DNA from: Halomonas sp.
GTDB lineage: Bacteria > Pseudomonadota > Gammaproteobacteria > Pseudomonadales > Halomonadaceae
Reading direction: 5' to 3'
Assembly: GCF_017983445.1 (NCBI RefSeq)
Contig: NZ_JAGOBJ010000013.1
Location: forward strand, 1-64,000
Length of the DNA stretch: 64,000 nucleotides
Shown: one piece after another, positions 26,793 to 34,116 of the stretch
Position numbering within the stretch: the first letter of the stretch is position 1
Layout of the letters: every line of letters begins with the position of its first letter
Translations under genes and position numbers: made by a program
The notes under the pieces: generated by a model
Told to the model about the DNA's origin: nothing
What the model saw: only the letters and a program-made list of their open reading frames with translations
The model's database searches: none

Positions 26793-27572
26793 TTAAGGAC
26801 AGTATTGCGCCTTAATTTCTCCTTCATGCCAGACTAATAGCTCGCCGGGAACCATTCGCCCCCACGCTTCGTTATGGGTTAACGGTTCGGTGGCAATCAC
26901 TGACACCACATCGTTAGGCGTTGTATGCTCGGCAAAGTTAACCGTTATTTCCGCATCAGAGAGTTCGGCATCACCAAACGGGGCTCGCCGGGTGATATGC
27001 GCAAGCTTCGTGGAGCAGTAGGTGTAGAGATACTGACCATCGGAGAGCAGTAAATTAAACACCCCCAATGCTCGTAGCTGCTCGCAAAGGCCATGCAGTG
27101 TTGTCCATAAGGCATCGAGGGATGCTGGCGGGTTCGGAAAAGCATCACGCAGCTGGCCCATCAACCAGCAAAAGGCATGCTCGCTGTCGGTATTGCCAAC
27201 CGGCGTATATACCCCCAGAGGCAAATCCTTCCAGTCGCTTAGCTGGCCGTTATGCGCGTAGCACCAGGGATGTCCCCACATTTCACGGGTGAAAGGATGT
27301 GTATTGGCCAGACGCACGCCGCCAACGTTAGCCTGTCGGATATGGCTAATCACCACGTTGGACTTAATTGGATAGTCGCAGATCAAGCGGGCAATAGGGG
27401 AATCGACCGACGGGTGGGGGTCGCGAAACTCACGGTATCCCCCTTCCTCGTAAAAGGCGATACCCCAACCATCGCGGTGCGGCCCGGTGCCGCCGCCGCG
27501 ATGTAAAAAGCCTGAAAAGCTAAAGCAGATATCGGTCGGAACGTTGGCGCTCATCCCCAGCAGCTCACACAT
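26793..27572 (-). CDS. yafJ: class II glutamine amidotransferase (YafJ-like)
   Basis: A 259-residue N-terminal-nucleophile amidotransferase domain protein. Met-Cys2 exposes the catalytic Cys after Met removal, and HRGGGTGPHRDGWGIAF, SHIRQANVG and HNGQLSDW are conserved. YafJ proteins lack a synthase domain and their physiological substrate is unknown. AAGGAG precedes the ATG. It is followed 31 bases upstream in the same direction by a small membrane-protein gene, possibly co-transcribed. Confidence 0.9.
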   Translation of the reverse strand: MCELLGMSANVPTDICFSFSGFLHRGGGTGPHRDGWGIAFYEEGGYREFRDPHPSVDSPIARLICDYPIKSNVVISHIRQANVGGVRLANTHPFTREMWGHPWCYAHNGQLSDWKDLPLGVYTPVGNTDSEHAFCWLMGQLRDAFPNPPASLDALWTTLHGLCEQLRALGVFNLLLSDGQYLYTYCSTKLAHITRRAPFGDAELSDAEITVNFAEHTTPNDVVSVIATEPLTHNEAWGRMVPGELLVWHEGEIKAQYCP

Positions 27573-27602
27573 GACAACGCTCCTTATCGGTTACCATCAG
27601 CA

Positions 27603-28031
27603 TTAACCGATAACCGGTTCGCGCCGACGCGTGGGCTGCGGATCATCTTCTACATCCGGTTTCACGCGCTTGGCGGGCGGCGCGCTTGTAGGCCTGCGCC
27701 ACCACCAAAGGGCAATACCGATCAAGGCACCGATGGCCACACCCGCGATCAGGCAGAGCAGGCCGCCGGTCATTGCGCTGGCATTATGTTCTAGAAAACC
27801 TACCGCGGCGACCATCGCCGCTGGCGCCCATCCAGTATAGAATTCACCTTCTTCTATCAGGGGTAAGCGGAAAAACGCAGGCGCCCACATGGCTCCCCCC
27901 ACACCCCATGTAATCACTAAACGTGGCAAACGCGGTAAAAACGCCAAGGCAAAATAGACAGCCACTAACACCAGCAGCGAAATACCGTAATAACTTAGCC
28001 ACAATAGTGACATTGAATTTACAAGCAGCAT
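27603..28031 (-). CDS. small membrane protein of unknown function
   Basis: About 142 residues with three hydrophobic segments (about residues 8-32, 36-52, and 88-110), the last ending in WWWRR. The tail is charged and proline-rich, rich in Arg, Lys and Asp. I do not recognise the family. GAGAGG precedes the ATG at 28031; an earlier ATG at 28043 lacks a ribosome site. It is divergent from the oligopeptidase gene with about 60 bases between starts, so their promoters must overlap. Confidence 0.65.
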   Translation of the reverse strand: MLLVNSMSLLWLSYYGISLLVLVAVYFALAFLPRLPRLVITWGVGGAMWAPAFFRLPLIEEGEFYTGWAPAAMVAAVGFLEHNASAMTGGLLCLIAGVAIGALIGIALWWWRRPTSAPPAKRVKPDVEDDPQPTRRREPVIG

Positions 28032-28093
28032 AATACCTCTCATATGGGTGTACCCACCCGACGTTGATTTCCCGCTATGGTACCTATCAATTT

Positions 28094-30178
28094 ATGAAAG
28101 CACAGCCAGACACGCTCTCAGGCTCTCCCGTCGCGCGCTATTATCGCGCTGATGACCCCAAATGGCACTGGCTGGAAGCACGTGAGACGCCTGATGTCAG
28201 CGCTTTTTTAGAAAGCGCCAATCAACAGCAGGAAAAATGGTTTACCCCACTAGCGCCGTTGGCCGAGGCATTATACAAAGGCCACCTGGCGCGTCGCGAG
28301 CTTTCCGTCACAAGCCTTGAGACACCGCTTGACCACTATACGTTCTGGAGCGAAACCGGTTCTGAAGACGACTATCCTCGCTGGTGGCGTTATCTCAATG
28401 GACATCCAGAGCAGCGTGAGTGCTTTTTTGACGTTCAGGCCCGCGCCGCTGATGAAGAATTTTATGAAATGGGCGATATGGCCTTGTCGCCGGATGAGCA
28501 ATGGCTCGCCTGGACGGAAGATACCCAAGGCGACGAACGCTATACGCTGTGGATCAAATCGCTGCCCAATGGCCAACCGCAGGCCCTGATCAGCGATATA
28601 GGCGCCAGCCTGTGCTGGGCTGAGGATCAAACCGCCGTCTCGGCTACGCTGTTTTTTACTCGATTTGATATAACCCAGCGCCCCGACAGCCTATGGCGGG
28701 TGTCGCTTCCTTTTGAAGCGCCTGAAAAGCACGCCGAGCCTGCGCTTGTTCTGCGGGAAGACGATGCTGAGTTCTGGCTGGGCATCGGTAAAACACGCTC
28801 ACGCCAGTGGCTGTTAATTGAAAGCGGCTCCAAAGATACCAGCGAAGTTTTCGTCTTGTCGGCCCAACAGCCTACGGCGGCACCGCTCTGCATTCAGCCC
28901 CGTCAGGCAGGCGTTGAGTACAGCATTGATCATCGCCCCGGCTCCTTTTACCGAGTGCACAACCAGGCAAGCACGCACTTCCAGCTGGATTACCTACCTG
29001 AATCTGCACTTGGCAATGCCGAAGCGCAGTGGCATCCGCTTATCGAGCCGCGTGACGATGTGACCCTGGAGGGCATCGACGCCTTTTCCTGGGGGCTCGT
29101 TATCGCTGAGCGTGATCATACTCAGGCACAGGTCGTGCTGCGCCGCTGGGTATTGGATGCGCACCAGCATCGCTTGATTGATGAATATCTGGGCCTTCCC
29201 GAACAGCCCTGCTCACAGCTACTCGAAGATGCACCGCATTTTGACACCCAGGTACTGCGCCTGCGCGAGGAGTCATTTACGCAACCGCCCACCTGGTTTG
29301 CGCTAGACCTTACCAACGGCGAGCGAACGCTTCTGAAGCGCGTACCAGTTTATGGTGCCCTAACGCCTGAACAGCTGGTAAGTCGTCGGATTTGGGCAAC
29401 CAGCCCAGACGGCGAACAGGTACCGATATCCATTGTAATGCGCGCGGATCTGGCTGATCGGCCGCTGCCCACTCTGTTATATGGCTACGGCGCCTATGGA
29501 GAGGCACTTGACCCGTGGTTCTCGATTGCCCGCCTTGAATTACTGGAACGTGGCGCTGCCTTTGCCGTGGCCCACGTGCGTGGAGGCGGTGAACGGGGCG
29601 AGCCCTGGTATCTGCAGGGTAAAATGGCTCATAAAGAGAACAGTTTTAACGACTTTCTAGCGGCCCGGGATGCGCTGGTGGAAACCGGTATAAGCGATCC
29701 TGAGCGGATAGCGGCGTATGGCGCCAGCGCAGGTGGTTTGCTAGTGGGTACCTGTATTAACCGAGCACCCAAGGCCTTTTGTGCAGCCTTGCTGGATGTA
29801 CCCTTTCTGGATGTCTTGCGCACCATGCAAAACCCTGATCTGCCGCTGACTACCGCAGAATACAGCGAGTGGGGTAACCCCGAAGAATCCGAGGTGGCCG
29901 AGCGAATTCGACGCTACTCACCGATGGACAATATCACCGCCCAGCACTACCCGGCCCTATGGATCGAAGGCAGCTGGTTTGACACACGGGTAAGCTACTG
30001 GGAGCCGGCCAAATATTACGCGCAGGTAACGCAACAGCAGCAAGGCAGTGCGCCCATTCTGCTGCATACCGATATGAGCAGCGGCCACGGCGGGGCGTCC
30101 GGCCGATTCAAAGCGTGGCGCGACACCGCCCGCCAGGACGCGTTTATTCTTTGGGCATTGGGCTTAAGCGCTCTCTAA
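28094..30178 (+). CDS. ptrB: oligopeptidase B (S9 serine peptidase)
   Basis: A prolyl-oligopeptidase-family enzyme of about 694 residues that cleaves short peptides after basic residues in the cytoplasm. An N-terminal beta-propeller (to about residue 400) leads to an alpha/beta hydrolase domain. The domain carries HVRGGGERG, the nucleophile Ser545 in AYGASAGG, PLTTAEYSEWGNP, the Asp region WFDTRVSYWEPAKY and the His in SSGHGG. These match E. coli PtrB closely in the catalytic half and loosely in the propeller. No start has a clear ribosome site: I use ATG 28094; TTG 28064 extends it by ten residues. Confidence 0.9.
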   Translation: MKAQPDTLSGSPVARYYRADDPKWHWLEARETPDVSAFLESANQQQEKWFTPLAPLAEALYKGHLARRELSVTSLETPLDHYTFWSETGSEDDYPRWWRYLNGHPEQRECFFDVQARAADEEFYEMGDMALSPDEQWLAWTEDTQGDERYTLWIKSLPNGQPQALISDIGASLCWAEDQTAVSATLFFTRFDITQRPDSLWRVSLPFEAPEKHAEPALVLREDDAEFWLGIGKTRSRQWLLIESGSKDTSEVFVLSAQQPTAAPLCIQPRQAGVEYSIDHRPGSFYRVHNQASTHFQLDYLPESALGNAEAQWHPLIEPRDDVTLEGIDAFSWGLVIAERDHTQAQVVLRRWVLDAHQHRLIDEYLGLPEQPCSQLLEDAPHFDTQVLRLREESFTQPPTWFALDLTNGERTLLKRVPVYGALTPEQLVSRRIWATSPDGEQVPISIVMRADLADRPLPTLLYGYGAYGEALDPWFSIARLELLERGAAFAVAHVRGGGERGEPWYLQGKMAHKENSFNDFLAARDALVETGISDPERIAAYGASAGGLLVGTCINRAPKAFCAALLDVPFLDVLRTMQNPDLPLTTAEYSEWGNPEESEVAERIRRYSPMDNITAQHYPALWIEGSWFDTRVSYWEPAKYYAQVTQQQQGSAPILLHTDMSSGHGGASGRFKAWRDTARQDAFILWALGLSAL

Positions 30179-30213
30179 GCGCGAGCTTCAAGACGTAAGC
30201 ATTCAAACACGTT

Positions 30214-30281
30214 GCGGCTCAGGGAGTTGAGCCGCCTATCAAAAGAACAATCGCTTTAGGCAGCCCTTGAGCTGCCTTTTT
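30214..30281 (+). terminator. double-hairpin terminator after ptrB
   Basis: The first hairpin is GCGGCTC (30214-30220) with GAGCCGC (30229-30235). The second is AGGCAGC (30258-30264) with GCTGCCT (30271-30277), followed by TTTTATT. The second alone fits a Rho-independent terminator for the oligopeptidase transcript. Confidence 0.8.
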
Positions 30282-30368
30282 ATTCTTTGAAAATACTTTC
30301 CATAAAAATAATCCTGCGCCATACTACACCTTAGTCGCATAAACTTACGTCTAACACTGGAGTAGAGC

Positions 30369-30518
30369 ATGAAGTATCAGGATAACTTCCCCACCATTTG
30401 GGATACACCGCTTAAGCAAGCCAAACCAGCTAAAAACACAGCCGCTCAGCCTCCCACATCGTTTAAGGACGTATTTTTAACTATCTGGGATAGCGCTAAG
30501 CGTAAGTCAGCTGCCTAA
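30369..30518 (+). CDS. 49-residue small protein with duplicated TIWD motif
   Basis: ATG to TAA gives 49 residues, with GGAG exactly 6 bases before the ATG, so translation is plausible. The protein is basic (about nine Lys/Arg) and consists of two related segments, FPTIWDTPLKQAK (residues 7-19) and FLTIWDSAKRKSA (36-48), joined by a Pro/Ala/Gln linker. No signal peptide or membrane segment is visible. I do not recognise a family. It lies alone between the ptrB terminator and the convergent ycgN gene, so context says nothing about function. The internal duplication argues it is a real protein. Confidence 0.65.
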   Translation: MKYQDNFPTIWDTPLKQAKPAKNTAAQPPTSFKDVFLTIWDSAKRKSAA

Positions 30519-30566
30519 CTGTCAGGCCAGGGAGGGCGTTATTCAAGGCATCAATCAGGTGCCCGC

Positions 30567-31025
30567 TTACATCGGCAGCACGGCAATGATGTGAGATTCC
30601 AGCGCCCGTTCAGACACGTCATCCTGAGACACTGCAAAGCCACGCACGCTAACCCCTTTACGGTGTACGCGCTCTGCGTCGTTGCTCAACAGCGGGTGCC
30701 AGCCGGCAAGTTTTCTGCCCTCTTCAACCCGTCGATAAGCGCACGAAGCAGGCAGCCAGGTAAACTCTTTTACCAGAGCAGGGGTTAACTGGGTGCAGTC
30801 CGGTACGCTTTTAAAACGATTCTCGTAATCACTGCACTGGCAGCTTTGAATATCCAAAAGCCGACAGGCAACGTTTAATACCGCAAGCTCTTGGGTTTCA
30901 TCATCGTGCAGCTTTAACAGACAGCACTGGCCACAGCCATCGCACAGCGCCTCCCACTCTTGTGGGGTTAGCTCTTCCAGCGTGTAACGCTCCCAAAAGC
31001 GCTCGCGCATTGTGGTTTCCATCAT
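30567..31025 (-). CDS. ycgN: YcgN-family cysteine-cluster protein
   Basis: A 152-residue member of the YcgN/UPF0260 family, of unknown function. The conserved cysteines are visible: LCDGCGQCCLLKL near residue 28 and CRLLDIQSCQCSDY near 55, plus a later PASCAYR, resembling a zinc/iron-sulfur cluster domain of the YkgJ type. The ATG overlaps the stop of the preceding gene (ATGA), and GAGGAG lies within it. Last gene of the dnaX-to-ycgN leftward run. Confidence 0.9.
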   Translation of the reverse strand: MMETTMRERFWERYTLEELTPQEWEALCDGCGQCCLLKLHDDETQELAVLNVACRLLDIQSCQCSDYENRFKSVPDCTQLTPALVKEFTWLPASCAYRRVEEGRKLAGWHPLLSNDAERVHRKGVSVRGFAVSQDDVSERALESHIIAVLPM

Positions 31026-31627
31026 GACTCCTCTCTTGGCGACTTATCGCACTGGGCGTTACGCCCTGAACTGCTTAACGTGGCACTTAGCGCTGGCCAT
31101 AAGCTCTGAAAATCCGCTTCCAATAAAGCGTAGTCGTGGTGCAGCCAGGGAATGAGCTCTGCCAACCGGTTAGGGCCTGAAAGCCTGCGGCCAAGGCCCG
31201 CTACCGCATTGCAGGTAAACTCAAAATCAGCGTAGTTTCTTAACCAGTCGTGTTCGACCAAATAGGGCACCATGGCCTCAAGGCGATTGGGCGCAGACCT
31301 TGAAGAGAGCAGGTCATAACAGCGAGCCACAAGCTTTTGCTGCTCGTCACGCCCAGCTTTAGCGCGTGCCAAAAAATGATCCCAAACGATATCCAGGGCA
31401 ATGCCCGCATAGCGGCGCTTGCCTTCGGGCGCCCGCTGTTTGGCATTGAGTACGCTGGGATGGCGATCCACCCAGGCATCAACTTTTCGGTGATGGCGAA
31501 TACCGTGTGCCACCTCAGCCGTCCAGGCGCTTAGATCGCTGCCTTTGACGCCATCGGCGACAAGATTGCCATACAGGAAATCATCGCTGCCGCTTGATGC
31601 CAACCACGCATGAGCAAGAAAGTTCAC
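31022..31627 (-). CDS. acpH: ACP phosphodiesterase-like protein (AcpH family)
   Basis: A 201-residue DUF479 protein. Conserved features are MNFLAHAWLA, LYGNLVADGVKG, GIRHHRKVDAWVDRHP and DIVWDHFLA, whose His and Asp residues bind metal in this HD-like fold. E. coli AcpH removes 4'-phosphopantetheine from acyl carrier protein. Activity here is inferred by family. Followed by ycgN with a 4-base overlap and preceded by ycgL at 9 bases. Confidence 0.88.
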   Translation of the reverse strand: MNFLAHAWLASSGSDDFLYGNLVADGVKGSDLSAWTAEVAHGIRHHRKVDAWVDRHPSVLNAKQRAPEGKRRYAGIALDIVWDHFLARAKAGRDEQQKLVARCYDLLSSRSAPNRLEAMVPYLVEHDWLRNYADFEFTCNAVAGLGRRLSGPNRLAELIPWLHHDYALLEADFQSLWPALSATLSSSGRNAQCDKSPREES

Positions 31628-31636
31628 GCTGAACCG

Positions 31637-31939
31637 CTACTGCGCTGAACCGCGCGCATCTTGCTGCGCCCGATGTACGTCGAGAAGATAGCTTTCTTTG
31701 GCGGGGGGCATCTGCAGATAGAATCCTTGTGTCTCAATCGCACTGATCACTTCTTCGGTGTTAACGCGCGCAAGCTTCTTATCTGCCGTTAAAATCATCG
31801 TTAATACCGCAATCGGTTTACCGAACGTTTCCATTAACGCCTCAGGAACGGGTTTCATCCCCTGACGCTTATCAACATAGAGATACATCTCTTCTTTACG
31901 CGAGCTTTTGAAAATCTCGCAAAGCAGCTTGTCGCTCAT
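31637..31939 (-). CDS. ycgL: YcgL-domain protein
   Basis: A 100-residue protein with the YcgL domain (CEIFKSSRKEEMYLYVDK, then LMETFGKP and GFYLQMPP). In E. coli the gene also neighbours ycgN; the molecular role is not established. It overlaps the end of rnd by 4 bases (ATGA), so its translation is coupled to RNase D. Confidence 0.9.
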   Translation of the reverse strand: MSDKLLCEIFKSSRKEEMYLYVDKRQGMKPVPEALMETFGKPIAVLTMILTADKKLARVNTEEVISAIETQGFYLQMPPAKESYLLDVHRAQQDARGSAQ

Positions 31940-33069
31940 TTTGACAACTCCTCAAGCGCTTGGCCCAGCGCATCCGCCAGACACTCTCCACGCCACCCTT
32001 CGGGTAGCAGCAGCGGCTGGCCAGCCATATCCTGCATTACCAGCGCCTCGATATCACGCCGACGCATCAGCATTTCTGAGGCCATTTCCAGCTCGCCCGC
32101 TTTAGCATTAATGACGCTTTTGAGAGCCTTGAAGCGCTGCTTAAACGCTGGCTGCATCGGGTCAGGCCAACATTCTGGCAAGTCGCTTTCTTCCCCGTGA
32201 TGCGCCTGCTTAACCAATCCTAATAGCGTATCGCCCTCTTTCTTGACCAGCATCGGCTTGAAGCCTTCAACATTGGCCAGGTCATAACGGCTTTTAGGCA
32301 TCGCTTCAGCGGTTGCAAACAGAAGCTTGTCACTGATCAGCCAATTGCGCGGTAAGTTGCGTCGCCGCGTCTCTCCTTCACGCCAGATGGTCATTAGGCG
32401 GTAAGCTTCTATTTGATGTGCATTCAGCCGCCACAGCTGGCGGTGACGCATATACCACTGGCCGTCAGCTTCGACGCTGCGCCCTGCTTGGTCTATCAAG
32501 CCTGTGCACTCTTCACTCAACCAGCGGTAGCGCCCCAATTCTTCCAATCGCTCAGCCTGAAGCGCCCAGACTTTAAGCAGGTAGATAACGTCCAACGCCG
32601 CATACTCGCACTGCGACGGCGTCAAAGGCCGTTCCAGCCAGTTCGAGCGCGTCTCCTCCTTGGGCAAGGTTTCATCCATCCAGAGTTCAACCAGCTTCTG
32701 GTACCCCATTGAAGGCATTTCGCCGAGAAACCCTTGAGCTATCTGTGTGTCGACCAGTGGCGTGGGCAATACGCCAGCCCAGTGCTGAAATACTTCCAAG
32801 TCTTCACTGCAGGCATGCAACAGTTTGATCGCACTGTTTTGCAAAAGCTTACGAAAAGCGGGTGTGCAGGGCGTTGCTAACGGATCGATCAGATACGCAA
32901 GCTCACCTGCCGCAAACTGGATTAATGCTGGAACCGGGAAAAACGTATTTTCACGGAAAAACTCGGTATCCAAGGCGATGACAGAGGCATTCGCCACTTG
33001 TTCGCAAGCCGCATCAAGCGCCTCGGGGCTGTCAATCCATTGATATAAGGGAGAGGCTAGAGAAGACAA
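31936..33069 (-). CDS. rnd: ribonuclease D
   Basis: A 3'-5' exoribonuclease of 377 residues that trims tRNA and other small RNA 3' ends. The DEDD exonuclease domain shows VIALDTEFFREN, LLHACSEDLEVF, VDTQIA and YAALDVIYLLKVW. The HRDC domain follows (about residues 210-290). The only in-frame start near the conserved N-terminus is TTG at 33069, with GGAAG 8 bases upstream. Confidence 0.94.
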   Translation of the reverse strand: MSSLASPLYQWIDSPEALDAACEQVANASVIALDTEFFRENTFFPVPALIQFAAGELAYLIDPLATPCTPAFRKLLQNSAIKLLHACSEDLEVFQHWAGVLPTPLVDTQIAQGFLGEMPSMGYQKLVELWMDETLPKEETRSNWLERPLTPSQCEYAALDVIYLLKVWALQAERLEELGRYRWLSEECTGLIDQAGRSVEADGQWYMRHRQLWRLNAHQIEAYRLMTIWREGETRRRNLPRNWLISDKLLFATAEAMPKSRYDLANVEGFKPMLVKKEGDTLLGLVKQAHHGEESDLPECWPDPMQPAFKQRFKALKSVINAKAGELEMASEMLMRRRDIEALVMQDMAGQPLLLPEGWRGECLADALGQALEELSK

Positions 33070-33122
33070 AGCATACTTCCAGGTTGCTACAACCGCGATT
33101 GCGCTTGCAATATGAGGTGGGG

Positions 33123-33728
33123 TTAATCGCTGGTAAAAGGCTGACGCCCATTAAACGCTCGGCTTAGCGTACCGCCGTCGACGTACTCAAGCTCTCCCCC
33201 CATGGGAACACCATAGGCTAACCGTGAAAACCGCACACCGTAGTCAGACAGCTGGGCGGCAATATAGTGCGCCGTTGCCTCGCCCTCGACGGTCGGATTG
33301 GTCGCCAGAACAATTTCTTCGATATGGCCTTCGGCAACCCGTGCTTCCAGTTGCTCAAGGCCAATCGCATCGGGGCCAATACCATCCAGCGGCGACAGAT
33401 GACCATGTAGCACAAAATAGCGCCCTTGGAAGCCACCCGCTTCTTCAATCGCCAACTGATCCGCTGGCGATTCAACCAAACAAAGCAGCGCGTCATCGCG
33501 ACGCGGTGTTTCGCATATGGCGCAAATATCCGCCTCCGTCAGCGTTCGGCAACGCTGACAGTAGCCAACTTCATCAATGGCTTTCTGGATGATCGATGAA
33601 AGCCGCTGACCGCCTGCCCGTTCACGCTCAAGCAGATGCATTGCCATGCGCTGGGCCGTCTTGGGCCCAACGCCAGGCAATACACGAAATGCATCCATCA
33701 ACTGTTCAATAAGAGGAGAGAATCTCAT
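33123..33728 (-). CDS. recR: recombination mediator RecR
   Basis: A 201-residue RecFOR-pathway protein that helps load RecA at gaps. An N-terminal helix-hairpin-helix ([17 protein letters not shown]), a four-Cys zinc module ([16 protein letters not shown]), a Toprim domain ([14 protein letters not shown] through [15 protein letters not shown]) and the C-terminal Walker-B-like end are all present. It starts 3 bases after ybaB, the conserved dnaX-ybaB-recR order. Confidence 0.97.
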   Translation of the reverse strand: MRFSPLIEQLMDAFRVLPGVGPKTAQRMAMHLLERERAGGQRLSSIIQKAIDEVGYCQRCRTLTEADICAICETPRRDDALLCLVESPADQLAIEEAGGFQGRYFVLHGHLSPLDGIGPDAIGLEQLEARVAEGHIEEIVLATNPTVEGEATAHYIAAQLSDYGVRFSRLAYGVPMGGELEYVDGGTLSRAFNGRQPFTSD

Positions 33729-33731
33729 TAT

Positions 33732-34058
33732 TTAGAACGGCATCTTAAAACCGGGCGGTAGGTTCAGGCCTGCCGTGGCTTCTTCCATTTTCGCTTTGGA
33801 GTTTGCTTCAACTTTGCGTACCGCGTCGTTGACAGCAGCTGCCAGCAGATCTTCCAGCAGCTCTTTATCTTCTTCCATGACGCTCGGATCAATCGTCACC
33901 TGACTGACATCATGACGACCGTTCATGATAATTTTGACCATGCCCGCGCCTGCCTCGCCGTGTACTTCTGACTGGGCAACTTCTTCCTGGACGCGCTGCA
34001 TTTTGTCCTGCATTTCTTGGGCTTGCTTCATCAAGTTGCCCATTCCACCTTTAAACAT
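33732..34058 (-). CDS. ybaB: YbaB/EbfC nucleoid-associated protein
   Basis: A 108-residue small DNA-binding protein with the family's N-terminal helix ([20 protein letters not shown]), central [20 protein letters not shown] and C-terminal LPPGFKMPF. It forms a tweezer-like dimer on DNA in other bacteria. AGGAG precedes the ATG. It lies between dnaX and recR. Confidence 0.95.
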   Translation of the reverse strand: MFKGGMGNLMKQAQEMQDKMQRVQEEVAQSEVHGEAGAGMVKIIMNGRHDVSQVTIDPSVMEEDKELLEDLLAAAVNDAVRKVEANSKAKMEEATAGLNLPPGFKMPF

Positions 34059-34116
34059 GGCGCGCTCTCCTGGCTGGTTAAATACTGACCTGTCAAAACA
34101 GGTATTGGATTAAATG

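Noticed and set aside
30291-30320. Promoter for the 49-residue small protein
   Set aside because: TTGAAA-N16-TAATCC is present but the -10 is poor and too far from the gene to be convincing.
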